Below are positions 7,101 through 12,688 of a stretch of 12,688 nt of DNA, one piece after another. Below the pieces are notes generated by a model, which saw only the letters and a program-made list of their open reading frames with translations, ran no database searches and was not told where the DNA came from. The position numbers and the translations under genes were made by a program. Positions within the stretch are counted from its first letter, which is position 1; the number at the start of each line of letters is the position of its first letter. Origin of the DNA: an uncultured Alphaproteobacteria bacterium (lineage in GTDB: Bacteria; Pseudomonadota; Alphaproteobacteria; RF32; CAG-239); contig URWU01000018.1 of assembly GCA_900551585.1 (NCBI GenBank), forward strand, positions 1 to 12,688, given 5' to 3'.

Positions 7101-8551
7101 CGGCAGAGGTTGACAAACAACTGGCCGCCGCGGGGATTGACGTTAACAATCTGCCCAAAGATGTTGAGAACCTGCCGGATAATGTCAAAAATCTGATTGG
7201 CGCTCATAATCTCTATGATCAGGTTGATAAAAATCAGGAAGAATTAAAACAGCGCATTGCTGATAATGAAAAAGCCCGCGAAGACTTAAAAGATCAGCGC
7301 CATGATAATAAAGAAGAGCTGCGTAATGTTAAAAAAGGCAACGGTCTGAGCGATGAGGCCGAAGAAAGACTGGCCGGACAGAGCCAGTTCGGAAAAAGTG
7401 AATTGGTTGATTCTTTAGCCGGTGTTGTTCTTGAGCAAAATGTTGAACAGGGTGTTCTGCAGGAAGCTCAGATAAATGAGAATCCGCTGCAGGATAAACC
7501 TGCGGAAGCTCCGGTCTATGAAGACAACTCAGCCAAGTTGCAGGCTCAGCAGGAAGTTGACAAATTCCTCGCCGATGAAGTTGCCAAAGGCAATATGACG
7601 GCAGAAGAAGCGAAAGAAATGGCGCCGCTGCTGGTTGCCAAGGCTGAAGCCGAACATTTGGAAGAGCAGGCTAAAGAGGCTGAGCGCCAGCCGGCACAGA
7701 CAGAAAAATCTGATGAAAAACCGGTAGAGAAAACCGAGACTTTAACCAAAGAACAAGAAGATCAGATTCTCAAAGATCAGGCTATGATGAGGGCCAAAAT
7801 GCAGGCAAACAGTATAGGGCTGAAGCCGGGAACCGAAGCCTATGATAAATTTATGGCTGATAAAGAAGCTAATTATGAGGCATCTAAAACTTTGCGCGAA
7901 GATTTGCAAGAACAGTCAAAAGAAGAAAAGGCTCCGGAACAAACTCAGGAAAAAGCTGATGACAAGGTTGCCGCTCCCGCGCCGGAAATTGCCGAGAAAA
8001 TCAGCACGGTGGTTAATAAAGCCGAGGCTCAGTTCCAGCAGGAAATCAGAGAACATACCGGAACTTCCGAAAAACTCATTCACGATGACGGGTCGACACA
8101 AGAGAAATATGCCACCAATGACGGAACCGTACGTTTAATTGTCCATGATGTTAACGGCGGAGCCACAATTTCGGCTTACTCAATGGCTGGTGACGGCTAT
8201 AAGCTCAAATTGGAAGCTGACGGTACTTCGATTGCTTCAAAGACGGATATCTACGGTGTTCAAACCACGGAAACAAAAGACCCGTCAGGAAAAGTTATTG
8301 AAAGCCATCAGGAAACCAAAACCATGGAAGAAAAACTGGCTTTCCGCGAGGGCCGCTTAAATTCGATGAAACAAGACGGTTTCATGACTGACAAAGAAGT
8401 CAAAGACGCTATGGAAGCGTCACGCAAAGAACTGATGGCTGAAAAAGCCAAAGAACTGAGCGGCCGCGGTGATGTCTCTCCGACAAAGCCGGTCCAACAG
8501 ACCAAACTTGACCTCACGAATGCCGGAAAAGGCAAGAGCTTGGTTGATTAA
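4115..8551 (+). CDS. Gene A: large acidic coiled-coil protein of unknown function
   Basis: I do not recognise the family. 1478 residues, no signal peptide at the N-terminus, only two cysteines noticed (338, 497). Order of regions: N-terminal helical segment (1-110) with the motif KMT..EA...GGDYQAIDNAQLAEMNQ at 5-32, resembling gene B; low-complexity E/Q/N/T/A-rich acidic stretch (about 113-250); mixed helical region; basic segment followed by Ala/Gly-rich hydrophobic helices at about 467-490 and 522-541, with a weaker one near 603-613, which may insert in or associate with a membrane; EF-hand-like loop DKDHDGKPDYMD at 690-701 with Asp or Gly at positions 1, 3, 5, 6, 9 and 12; charged coiled coils at about 905-1010 and 1035-1080; a Glu/Gln-rich segment; a Gly/Asp-turn module likely to be beta-strand-rich (about 1318-1400); and a tail with LDLT at 1465-1468. 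It is flanked by its own promoter and terminator. A structural or secreted scaffold or effector-like protein is possible, but nothing shows a catalytic site. Confidence 0.9.
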   Translation: MAENKMTLDEAMKLAGGDYQAIDNAQLAEMNQVFANSFTAQDGSYTDDVKFAANSMQLEAEERIQKLEKVDNFEPSEIDGIIALADSLGFSSPLRDQAKALAEKATKQKTELESQNATAPEKTEENDTSANDNAPKQETNDAVNQDSAAREGAEAAASAGTADTQLDEKDNKKDPEYAMGDETSSEEAPQQEENLEATQESTENAAPETPDTPAQQNEDDNETETADEEQLQAGENIPEEQAALEAFDKEYGIDTMTEEQLNKNAEFMDEMDRTFEPFARDGQGNLVHPEFQEEFDAYQNMVITDDQGNPLSEEEQKKAKEALKETAMFEAGMLVRGCAKGDSLETQYKEALKSSLQRAAVSVGFAAEIAGKPLDRETIGAAFAKAAAQEGGIRATQTGITAYAGNTSGEMTKLRDRLKNKFKEIPAVQKMSAKIAAFDKSMDDRYGKKWKVAKRIGNIIAKRAKSVAIYTAIGAVAGSYAPLAMAGLAVKSGYDACKGIQKKAAANGMGFWEYARSHKGEVAMSMTTSGLAIAGSALGLGESGRELAPALKTATRVLAIAPNAAKAAFHGIKAFAIKKGWAKGNAEEELQAAKESWDRTVDATIGMIAGAALNEGIQEMRGDEPAPENDTPAHDAAAAAQQMSPDEMASALEHMGLSPDVVDSMDPIAMQRYIDMHPQDFQHAQMMIQDKDHDGKPDYMDPDHGEGWAKANETQLDRAMDADPKGINEILNDGKWHSSAELKEMMEKGQFNDDQLKAIHDLAVREFDENGKIIDGDLKAYYEKLAKEAADNELKADPDKLRVSEDEINKPDISNQPARGEPELTPAEQKMYDAILNTIGKNEDMTNPEIRASVEGLARQQFEDARAAIIAGDDAKAADIIYGVHAQGEKGELETATKHEEGDSRRVINAKDGLVETKEKLDAAKEALAQDPDNEKLQKEVAKLEKEFDKDSIKLDNREIKQERSDLKDEIKQDKEALKSYDKARETIEKNVGLSSAEVDKQLAAAGIDVNNLPKDVENLPDNVKNLIGAHNLYDQVDKNQEELKQRIADNEKAREDLKDQRHDNKEELRNVKKGNGLSDEAEERLAGQSQFGKSELVDSLAGVVLEQNVEQGVLQEAQINENPLQDKPAEAPVYEDNSAKLQAQQEVDKFLADEVAKGNMTAEEAKEMAPLLVAKAEAEHLEEQAKEAERQPAQTEKSDEKPVEKTETLTKEQEDQILKDQAMMRAKMQANSIGLKPGTEAYDKFMADKEANYEASKTLREDLQEQSKEEKAPEQTQEKADDKVAAPAPEIAEKISTVVNKAEAQFQQEIREHTGTSEKLIHDDGSTQEKYATNDGTVRLIVHDVNGGATISAYSMAGDGYKLKLEADGTSIASKTDIYGVQTTETKDPSGKVIESHQETKTMEEKLAFREGRLNSMKQDGFMTDKEVKDAMEASRKELMAEKAKELSGRGDVSPTKPVQQTKLDLTNAGKGKSLVD

Positions 8552-8565
8552 ACAATCAGAGGCAG

Positions 8566-8598
8566 AAGAAAGCTTCCGGGTTGAGAAGCTTTCTTTTT
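8566..8598 (+). terminator. Rho-independent terminator of gene A
   Basis: AAGAAAGCTTC (8566-8576) pairs perfectly over 11 bp with GAAGCTTTCTT (8585-8595) around an 8-base loop, with a T-run at 8594-8598. It starts 15 bases after the stop, and its T-run directly abuts the promoter element of gene B. Confidence 0.9.
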
Positions 8599-8678
8599 GT
8601 TACAAATTTATGAAAATACAAAAAATCGCCCAATTTGACAAAAAATCGGTTGTTTTTTAGTGTTTTTTATGTTAGAGT
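8598..8678 (+). promoter_or_regulatory. Promoter region of gene B, related to that of gene A
   Basis: TTGTTT (8650-8655), 17 bases, TAGAGT (8673-8678), the same -35 and spacing as gene A. TGTTACAAATTTATGA (8598-8613) and ATTTGACAAAAA (8633-8644) match the gene A copies at 15/16 and 11/12. An overlapping alternative is the perfect -35 TTGACA (8635-8640) with TAGTGT (8658-8663), also at 17 bases, so two starts are possible. Confidence 0.6.
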
Positions 8679-8709
8679 ACAAGCAAATTTAGAAGATATA
8701 AGGAAATTT

Positions 8710-8716
8710 AGGGGGA
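8710..8716 (+). promoter_or_regulatory. Ribosome binding site of gene B
   Basis: The G-rich run AGGGGGA lies just before ATG 8721. An AAGGA at 8700-8704 is too far away to serve this start. Confidence 0.6.
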
Positions 8717-8720
8717 TAAT

Positions 8721-10913
8721 ATGGCACGCAATTTCCAAAAAATGACAAAAGAAGAGTTGTCTCTCATCATTGAAGACGGCGATCTGAACGAACTGAATAG
8801 CGCTGATTTAAATCAGCTGCGCAATGCTGCAAAACAAGCCGGCATTCTGAGTGTTCAATTTGACAATATCCTTGGTCTGGCTATCAATAACCGAACTTAT
8901 GAGGATATTAAAAACAGCAAAGATTATACTGATGAAGAAAAGGCTGTTGCTTTAGAAGCCCGCAACGAATATAACCGCGAGCTGCGCCTGACGATGAAAA
9001 ATAAACATTATAACGCGGAAGAAATTCTGAGCCGTGCTGTTGTTCAGAACGGAAAATATTTCTTCCCCGGCGAATTGACAAAAGGCGAGATGGATTTCTT
9101 GACTGAATCCGGCGCTCTGCGTAAAAGTGATTTTGGCAATTCTGAAGACTATAAAGTCGGCCAGGAAAAAGAATCCAATTTAGACTCAATCAAAAAGGCA
9201 ATTGCCCAAGACGCTGAAAAACGCGAGTTATTAGCCAGACTGCTCCCCTCTCTGGCCGCAAATGCCGCAAAACGCGAGGCTGCTGCTGAGAAAAATGAAG
9301 TTAAAGAAACAAAGCCGCAAACTCCCGCTATGCCTGCCGATTTGCAGAAGTCTTATGATTTTTGGAATAAGTTTAATGAAAAAAGCGCACAAAGCGGCGT
9401 AAAATTCAATATTGAGAATCTGTCAAACAAAAGCTTGCTGGTTGAAGCCGAGAAAAACGGCAAAACCATGTTCAAGGGCATTGATCACGGTTCCAAAGGC
9501 TTTGATATTGTCAAACGTGACAAATCTGTTGAACCGTATGAAATTTTTGACCTGTTGGTCAAAAAAGCCAAAACATCAAACCCCAAGACTAAAATCCGCA
9601 TTAAGGATAATGTCAAAGATGATGTTATGCGCAATAAGATTTTGATTGCCTGCGCTAAAAACAATATGATTCCGGTCGGCAATCTGCCTGAAGGTTTTGA
9701 TTTTGAAGAATTGAAAGCTTTAGTTAAAGACGCCAAAACCACGGAAGAAATCAACGATTTGGCCTACAGCCTGTATCAGCCGGGTGAATTTGAAATTGAC
9801 GCCGGCCGTATTGAAGATAATTCTGAGGTCAGAGTTGATGATATGCGTATGTTCGGAACTCAAAATGACAATGCGGGTCACGAACAAGCAGCCCCGTCTC
9901 ACAACGGCGGCAATTCCGGAAACAATAACGGCGCTGACAATAACAATCGCCGCCGCTCTTCAACAGTTATTGCTGTTCCGGTCGTGACCGGCAATAGCAA
10001 CAACGGTAATGGCGGTAATAATCTTCCGACAGGCAACGCTGGTAACGGTGATAACAATCCTCCGGCGCCCCCGGCTAATTCCGGAAATAATAACGGTCAT
10101 AACAACCGCGGAACATCAACAATTGCCGCAGTTCCGGTCATGACCGGCAACGGTAACAATGGCAACGGCGGTAATAATCCTCCGGCACCTCCGGCCGGCA
10201 ATGGCAATAACTCCAATGCTGAGGTTAAAAAACCGGTTGTAGCTCCTAAACGGCCGTTCTGGAAAAAAGTTCGTGATGCAGCTGTAATTGCCGGTATTGG
10301 TCTCTTGAGTTTGATTGGCGTCAGAAGCTGTCAAAATCAGGAAAGATTGGAAAGAAATGTTAAAGATCTCAAAGAACAGGTTGATAAAAAGAGCTTGGCC
10401 GATTGTGAGGGTTTGAGTGCCGTTCGTGCTGATGCATATGCAAGCGGCTATAATGACGGTAAAAAAGACTGTGAAGACAGCAAAAAACCGAAAGCACCTG
10501 TTCGCAAAACGACACCGAAGAAAAAAACAACTCCGGTTAAGCCGGCCCCTGTTTATCTTCCGGGCGATACTATTAAAGGCGAGACGGTTTATATCCCGGG
10601 TGATACAATTAAACAGCCGGATATCATCATCCCCGGAAAAATTATTCAGGAACCTGATCAGATTATTCCGGCTAAGAAAGAACCTGTTGCACCGAAAGTC
10701 AAACCTTCAGGTATTCCTTTGGAAGAAGTTGATACCAGTATCAAACACGAGAAGGATTATGATTTGAATGAGGCTTTGGAGCTTGACAATCAGGGTAAAA
10801 CCACCGGTAAAAAACAAGACGTTGCTCAAACAAATAAAGGTAAAACACTTGATTTGACCGGCGACAAGTTTAACACTTTGTGGCAAGTGACCCAAAATCA
10901 GAAAATACACTAA
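8721..10913 (+). CDS. Gene B: single-pass membrane protein with repeat-rich linker and tail
   Basis: Unrecognised, 730 residues. The N-terminal helical part carries KMTKEEL...DGDLNELNSADLNQL at 7-33, like gene A. Residues 254-324 have the alternating pattern of an LPD7-like (large polyvalent protein-associated) fold: GIDHG, then a helix EIFDLLVKKA, then a strand KTKIRIKDN, then MRNKILIACAKNNMIPVG. This is a loose resemblance, untested. An Asn/Gly/Pro-rich linker (about 385-505) contains two copies of a 41-residue unit. Basic KRPFWKKVRD precedes a membrane helix at about 519-534, which predicts N-terminus inside and C-terminus exported. After it come a short coiled coil (538-558), cysteines at 537, 562 and 584, a Lys/Pro/Thr stretch, four 12-residue repeats with prolines at 614, 626, 638 and 650, and LDLT at 710-713. 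The protein ends QKIH. The architecture suggests an envelope-spanning tether or scaffold with a Pro-rich periplasmic tail, but no known family is claimed. Confidence 0.9.
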   Translation: MARNFQKMTKEELSLIIEDGDLNELNSADLNQLRNAAKQAGILSVQFDNILGLAINNRTYEDIKNSKDYTDEEKAVALEARNEYNRELRLTMKNKHYNAEEILSRAVVQNGKYFFPGELTKGEMDFLTESGALRKSDFGNSEDYKVGQEKESNLDSIKKAIAQDAEKRELLARLLPSLAANAAKREAAAEKNEVKETKPQTPAMPADLQKSYDFWNKFNEKSAQSGVKFNIENLSNKSLLVEAEKNGKTMFKGIDHGSKGFDIVKRDKSVEPYEIFDLLVKKAKTSNPKTKIRIKDNVKDDVMRNKILIACAKNNMIPVGNLPEGFDFEELKALVKDAKTTEEINDLAYSLYQPGEFEIDAGRIEDNSEVRVDDMRMFGTQNDNAGHEQAAPSHNGGNSGNNNGADNNNRRRSSTVIAVPVVTGNSNNGNGGNNLPTGNAGNGDNNPPAPPANSGNNNGHNNRGTSTIAAVPVMTGNGNNGNGGNNPPAPPAGNGNNSNAEVKKPVVAPKRPFWKKVRDAAVIAGIGLLSLIGVRSCQNQERLERNVKDLKEQVDKKSLADCEGLSAVRADAYASGYNDGKKDCEDSKKPKAPVRKTTPKKKTTPVKPAPVYLPGDTIKGETVYIPGDTIKQPDIIIPGKIIQEPDQIIPAKKEPVAPKVKPSGIPLEEVDTSIKHEKDYDLNEALELDNQGKTTGKKQDVAQTNKGKTLDLTGDKFNTLWQVTQNQKIH
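9912..10199 (+). repeat. Two copies of a 41-residue Asn/Gly-rich unit inside gene B
   Basis: 9912-10034 (residues 398-438) and 10077-10199 (residues 453-493) align in frame without large gaps. Both begin NSGNNNG, carry a central VPV(V/M)TGN and end NGNGGNN plus a Pro-containing segment. The DNA copies have diverged mainly at third codon positions, so the duplication is not recent and the protein sequence appears maintained. The intervening stretch includes NPPAPPA, which also ends copy 2. Confidence 0.8.
10551..10688 (+). repeat. Four 12-residue PGDTIK-type repeats in the tail of gene B
   Basis: From residue 611 the units read VYLPGDTIKGET, VYIPGDTIKQPD, IIIPGKIIQEPD and a partial QIIPAKKEP. 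Prolines fall at 614, 626, 638 and 650, an exact period of 12. The hydrophobic-hydrophobic-Pro-Gly pattern fits an extended or short-strand element on the predicted exported side of the membrane. Confidence 0.85.
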
Positions 10914-10919
10914 GACAAC

Positions 10920-10950
10920 AGAGCCGCAGCTGATTGGTTGCGGCTCTTAG
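10920..10950 (+). terminator. Probable terminator of gene B
   Basis: AGAGCCGCA (10920-10928) pairs perfectly over 9 bp with TGCGGCTCT (10939-10947) around a 10-base loop. The downstream run (TAGTTTATCTTTA) is only moderately T-rich, so termination may be incomplete and gene C could receive read-through. Confidence 0.7.
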
Positions 10951-10980
10951 TTTATCTTTAGCAAAATTTAAGTTTTGCTG

Positions 10981-10989
10981 TGCTATAAG
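10981..10989 (+). promoter_or_regulatory. Candidate extended -10 promoter of gene C
   Basis: TGCTATAAG contains TGN directly before TATAAG (10984-10989, 5/6 to consensus), an extended -10 arrangement. No good -35 lies at 16-18 bases upstream. The gene A/B promoter elements are absent here, so gene C may be controlled differently or be partly read from gene B. Confidence 0.4.
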
Positions 10990-10999
10990 AGCTGAACAT

Positions 11000-11005
11000 A
11001 AGGAG
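11000..11005 (+). promoter_or_regulatory. Ribosome binding site of gene C
   Basis: AAGGAG ends 7 bases before ATG 11013. It is the best SD match in the window and fixes the start that gives a complete signal peptide. Confidence 0.85.
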
Positions 11006-11012
11006 AAATCTG

Positions 11013-12365
11013 ATGGAAAAACAAACAAAAAAATTCACGCTCGGAAATCTTAAAAAATATGCGCTGGTTGCAATTGCTTCCGTAACCTTAATGGGCGCAC
11101 CGGCACAGGCTCATGCTCAGGAAAAAAATAAAGCTGATAAGGAAGTGTTCAACCTGCAAAAAGCCTCTGATCGAGATAAAGTGCTTTATGCGGCTATTGT
11201 TGATGTTCTGGCTGTCAAATTTCCGGCAGAAGAAGCCTCTTACCGTGCGGCAAAAATTATGAGCGGCATGTCTCAGTTCAACGAAGCACAGGGGAACGTT
11301 TATGTCCGCTTTATGGTTGAACAGATGATGGGCGCAGAATTTAAGGATCAGATTGAAAAAGCAAAACGCGAAGTAGACGGCCCTGCGGCCAACACGGCGG
11401 CAGAAGAGCTGAGTGATGACGCCAAAATCCGCGCCCGATTCAGCCGGAAAAACTTGCAGACAGATAACCCGGACCGGGATTTGCGCAAAGTTCAAACCAA
11501 TTTCGGCGCACTTTACTACGAGCTCCAGCCGAACGGTGAAGTCAGCAATTGCGAATATGACCGCCAGGCTTTGAGTGAAAATAACCGAAGTGAAATTGCT
11601 GAAATCGGAAAAGCAATTACCGAGAATATTGATAAGCATGCTGTGCGTGCCCGCACGGCTTCAGAAAATCTGGCCTATCATGCAATTGTTGAAAATATCA
11701 TCTTTCAGGATATCAAAGCCCGTCAGGCACAGGGCGAAAAAGTCTCCGGCGGCCAGGAATTTATGAAAAAATTTGAAACCAGCCTTGCTGACTTATACGG
11801 CCTTGATTTATCCGCCGACGGCAAGCTGATCAAACGTGATTATGATAAGGATAAAAAAGCAGCTCCGGCCACAACTGTAACCAAAGACAAATTCGGAACC
11901 GAAGAAAAAACGGTCACGGTTGCCGATGGTGTGACAACCACGACCACCAAGAGTGAAAAAGTCTTTAAAATTACCAGCCTCACGCCGGAAGAACTGCTTG
12001 ATTATAATACTATGCTGGCCAAAATTAAGGTTTCACGCGAACTGCGCGGCCAGAATGATGCCGGAACAATGATGCTGGCACAAAATGCGTTCATGAGTTC
12101 GGAAAACCGCGATAAGCTTTTTGATATGTATGTCGGCGGTGTCAAATTCCGCGATTTGGACGATGCTTCTTTTGTGGCTTTCAATCCCAAAACCGGACAA
12201 GGAAAAATCCATGCCCGCGGCGATGTTTTGTCTCAGGCTAAAAAGCAAATCAAAAAAGCCGGCGGTATTGAAAACTTTGTTATGTCGGTTCAGAAAACCA
12301 AAACAAAAGCCCCGAAGACGACCGGAAAAATTCCGCTCAAAACTTTGGACGGCAACATTCATTAA
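11013..12365 (+). CDS. Gene C: exported protein of unknown function with Sec signal peptide
   Basis: Unrecognised, 450 residues. The N-terminus has a basic region (KQTKK, then LKKY), a hydrophobic core ALVAIASVTLMG at 17-28 and signal peptidase I sites APAQA-H (after 33) or AHA-Q (after 35). There is no lipobox, so it is probably periplasmic or secreted. The mature part is largely helical and charged. A single cysteine at 180 means no intramolecular disulfide. At about 287-320 there is a Thr/Val/Lys-rich stretch likely to be beta-strand, with TVTVADGVTTTTTK. The C-terminus is basic (TKTKAPKTTGK) and ends DGNIH, echoing the IH end of gene B. No catalytic motif is visible. It lies 99 bases after gene B, with an intervening hairpin and its own SD. 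It may act with gene B, whose tail is predicted to face the same compartment, but that is inferred from neighbourhood. Confidence 0.9.
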   Translation: MEKQTKKFTLGNLKKYALVAIASVTLMGAPAQAHAQEKNKADKEVFNLQKASDRDKVLYAAIVDVLAVKFPAEEASYRAAKIMSGMSQFNEAQGNVYVRFMVEQMMGAEFKDQIEKAKREVDGPAANTAAEELSDDAKIRARFSRKNLQTDNPDRDLRKVQTNFGALYYELQPNGEVSNCEYDRQALSENNRSEIAEIGKAITENIDKHAVRARTASENLAYHAIVENIIFQDIKARQAQGEKVSGGQEFMKKFETSLADLYGLDLSADGKLIKRDYDKDKKAAPATTVTKDKFGTEEKTVTVADGVTTTTTKSEKVFKITSLTPEELLDYNTMLAKIKVSRELRGQNDAGTMMLAQNAFMSSENRDKLFDMYVGGVKFRDLDDASFVAFNPKTGQGKIHARGDVLSQAKKQIKKAGGIENFVMSVQKTKTKAPKTTGKIPLKTLDGNIH

Positions 12366-12411
12366 AAATGTTTTCATTATCGCATATTGCGCATTTTAAT
12401 CTTTTTTGTTG

Positions 12412-12443
12412 AGGACAGCCGGAGTTTTCCGGTTGTCCTTTTT
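12412..12443 (+). terminator. Rho-independent terminator of gene C
   Basis: AGGACAGCCGGA (12412-12423) pairs with TCCGGTTGTCCT (12428-12439) over 12 bp with one G-U wobble and a GTTT loop, followed by five T (12439-12443). Confidence 0.92.
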
Positions 12444-12456
12444 CAGCCCATTTATG

Positions 12457-12484
12457 TTGACAAAATAGCGGAAAAGAATAATGT
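12457..12484 (+). promoter_or_regulatory. Candidate promoter of the truncated last gene
   Basis: A perfect -35 TTGACA (12457-12462), 16 bases, then TAATGT (12479-12484, 3/6). The -35 context TTGACAAAATAGCGG resembles TTGACAAAAAATCGG before gene B. It sits just after the gene C terminator. Confidence 0.45.
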
Positions 12485-12527
12485 TAAAACATTAGAAATC
12501 TTATTGTTAAACTAAAATATATAAATT

Positions 12528-12662
12528 ATGAAAAAGGAAGAAATAGACGTTATCGTATTGATGATTAGAAATCTGGGTATTGAGAATGAAGTAAGAGAAG
12601 CTTTGTCTTCAAATTCTGAAAAGCCTTTGCCGCAAAAAGAAAAAACATCTAACGGTTATCGT
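12528..12662 (+). CDS. Hypothetical protein, 3' truncated by the contig end
   Basis: 45 genuine codons remain, beginning MKKEEIDVIVLMIRNLGIEN and continuing through a Ser/Lys/Pro/Glu-rich segment to NGYR. No family can be named from this. It has a plausible promoter upstream but no clear SD sequence (the preceding bases are A/T only), so the start is uncertain. The frame continues into the adapter at 12664-12688, where it reads VSYTHLRA, a translation well known from adapter-contaminated databases. Those residues are not part of the protein. Confidence 0.5.
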
Positions 12663-12663
12663 A

Positions 12664-12688
12664 CTGTCTCTTATACACATCTCCGAGC
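12664..12688. other. Sequencing adapter (Tn5 mosaic end plus Nextera read-2 start), not genomic
   Basis: The first 19 bases, CTGTCTCTTATACACATCT, are the Tn5 mosaic end used in Nextera tagmentation. The next six, CCGAGC, are the beginning of the read-2 adapter arm. The match is exact over all 25 bases and runs to the last base, as expected for untrimmed reads at a contig terminus. It should be removed before annotation. Confidence 0.97.

Noticed and set aside
4136..8535. Minus-strand and alternative-frame ORFs within gene A
   Set aside because: Gene A has consistent coding character throughout. The shadow frames give low-complexity Ser/Phe/Leu or Arg/Lys proteins without SD sites.
9910..10200. 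CRISPR-like array suggested by regular repeats
   Set aside because: Only two in-frame copies of a coding repeat with silent divergence, without identical short repeats or unique spacers.

Overview
The window looks like the end of a bacterial contig of moderate GC with a compact, one-directional layout. All credible genes are on the + strand, start with ATG behind recognisable Shine-Dalgarno (SD) sequences, and are separated by Rho-independent terminators. Candidate promoters are sigma70-like (-35, about 17 bp, -10). A Sec signal peptide and a membrane-anchored protein with a predicted exported tail fit a diderm bacterium. SD sites and sigma70-like promoters argue against Bacteroidota. A type 2 IleRS occurs in several lineages, including Rickettsiales-like Alphaproteobacteria. 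An uncultured alphaproteobacterium is my guess, not something the sequence proves.

Layout. Positions 1-522 hold no convincing protein gene. This stretch ends in a strong + strand terminator (523-558) and may encode a structured RNA starting near 200. A promoter and a leader of about 150 nt precede ileS (759-3872), an intact type 2 isoleucyl-tRNA synthetase, followed by a clean terminator. Then come three genes I cannot assign to a family. Gene A (4115-8551, 1478 aa) is a very large acidic, coiled-coil protein with Ala/Gly-rich hydrophobic helices and an EF-hand-like loop. Gene B (8721-10913, 730 aa) has a long N-terminal part, an Asn/Gly/Pro-rich linker, one membrane helix, a short coiled coil and a tail of exact 12-residue repeats. 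Gene C (11013-12365, 450 aa) is an exported protein with a Sec signal peptide. A fifth gene starts at 12528 and is cut by the contig end.

Genes A, B and C are each followed by a terminator, although the one after gene B has a weak U-tract. A and B share a similar promoter region (a 15/16 match, an 11/12 match and a common TTGTTT -35 with 17-bp spacing), a similar N-terminal motif and an LDLT motif near the C-terminus. This suggests a co-regulated set with one cytosolic or membrane-associated, one membrane-spanning and one exported component. It is the best candidate here for an undescribed system, but its function cannot be read from the sequence.

The last 25 bases (12664-12688) are not genomic. 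They match the Tn5 mosaic end plus the start of the Nextera read-2 adapter, so the final reading frame is artificial after codon 45.
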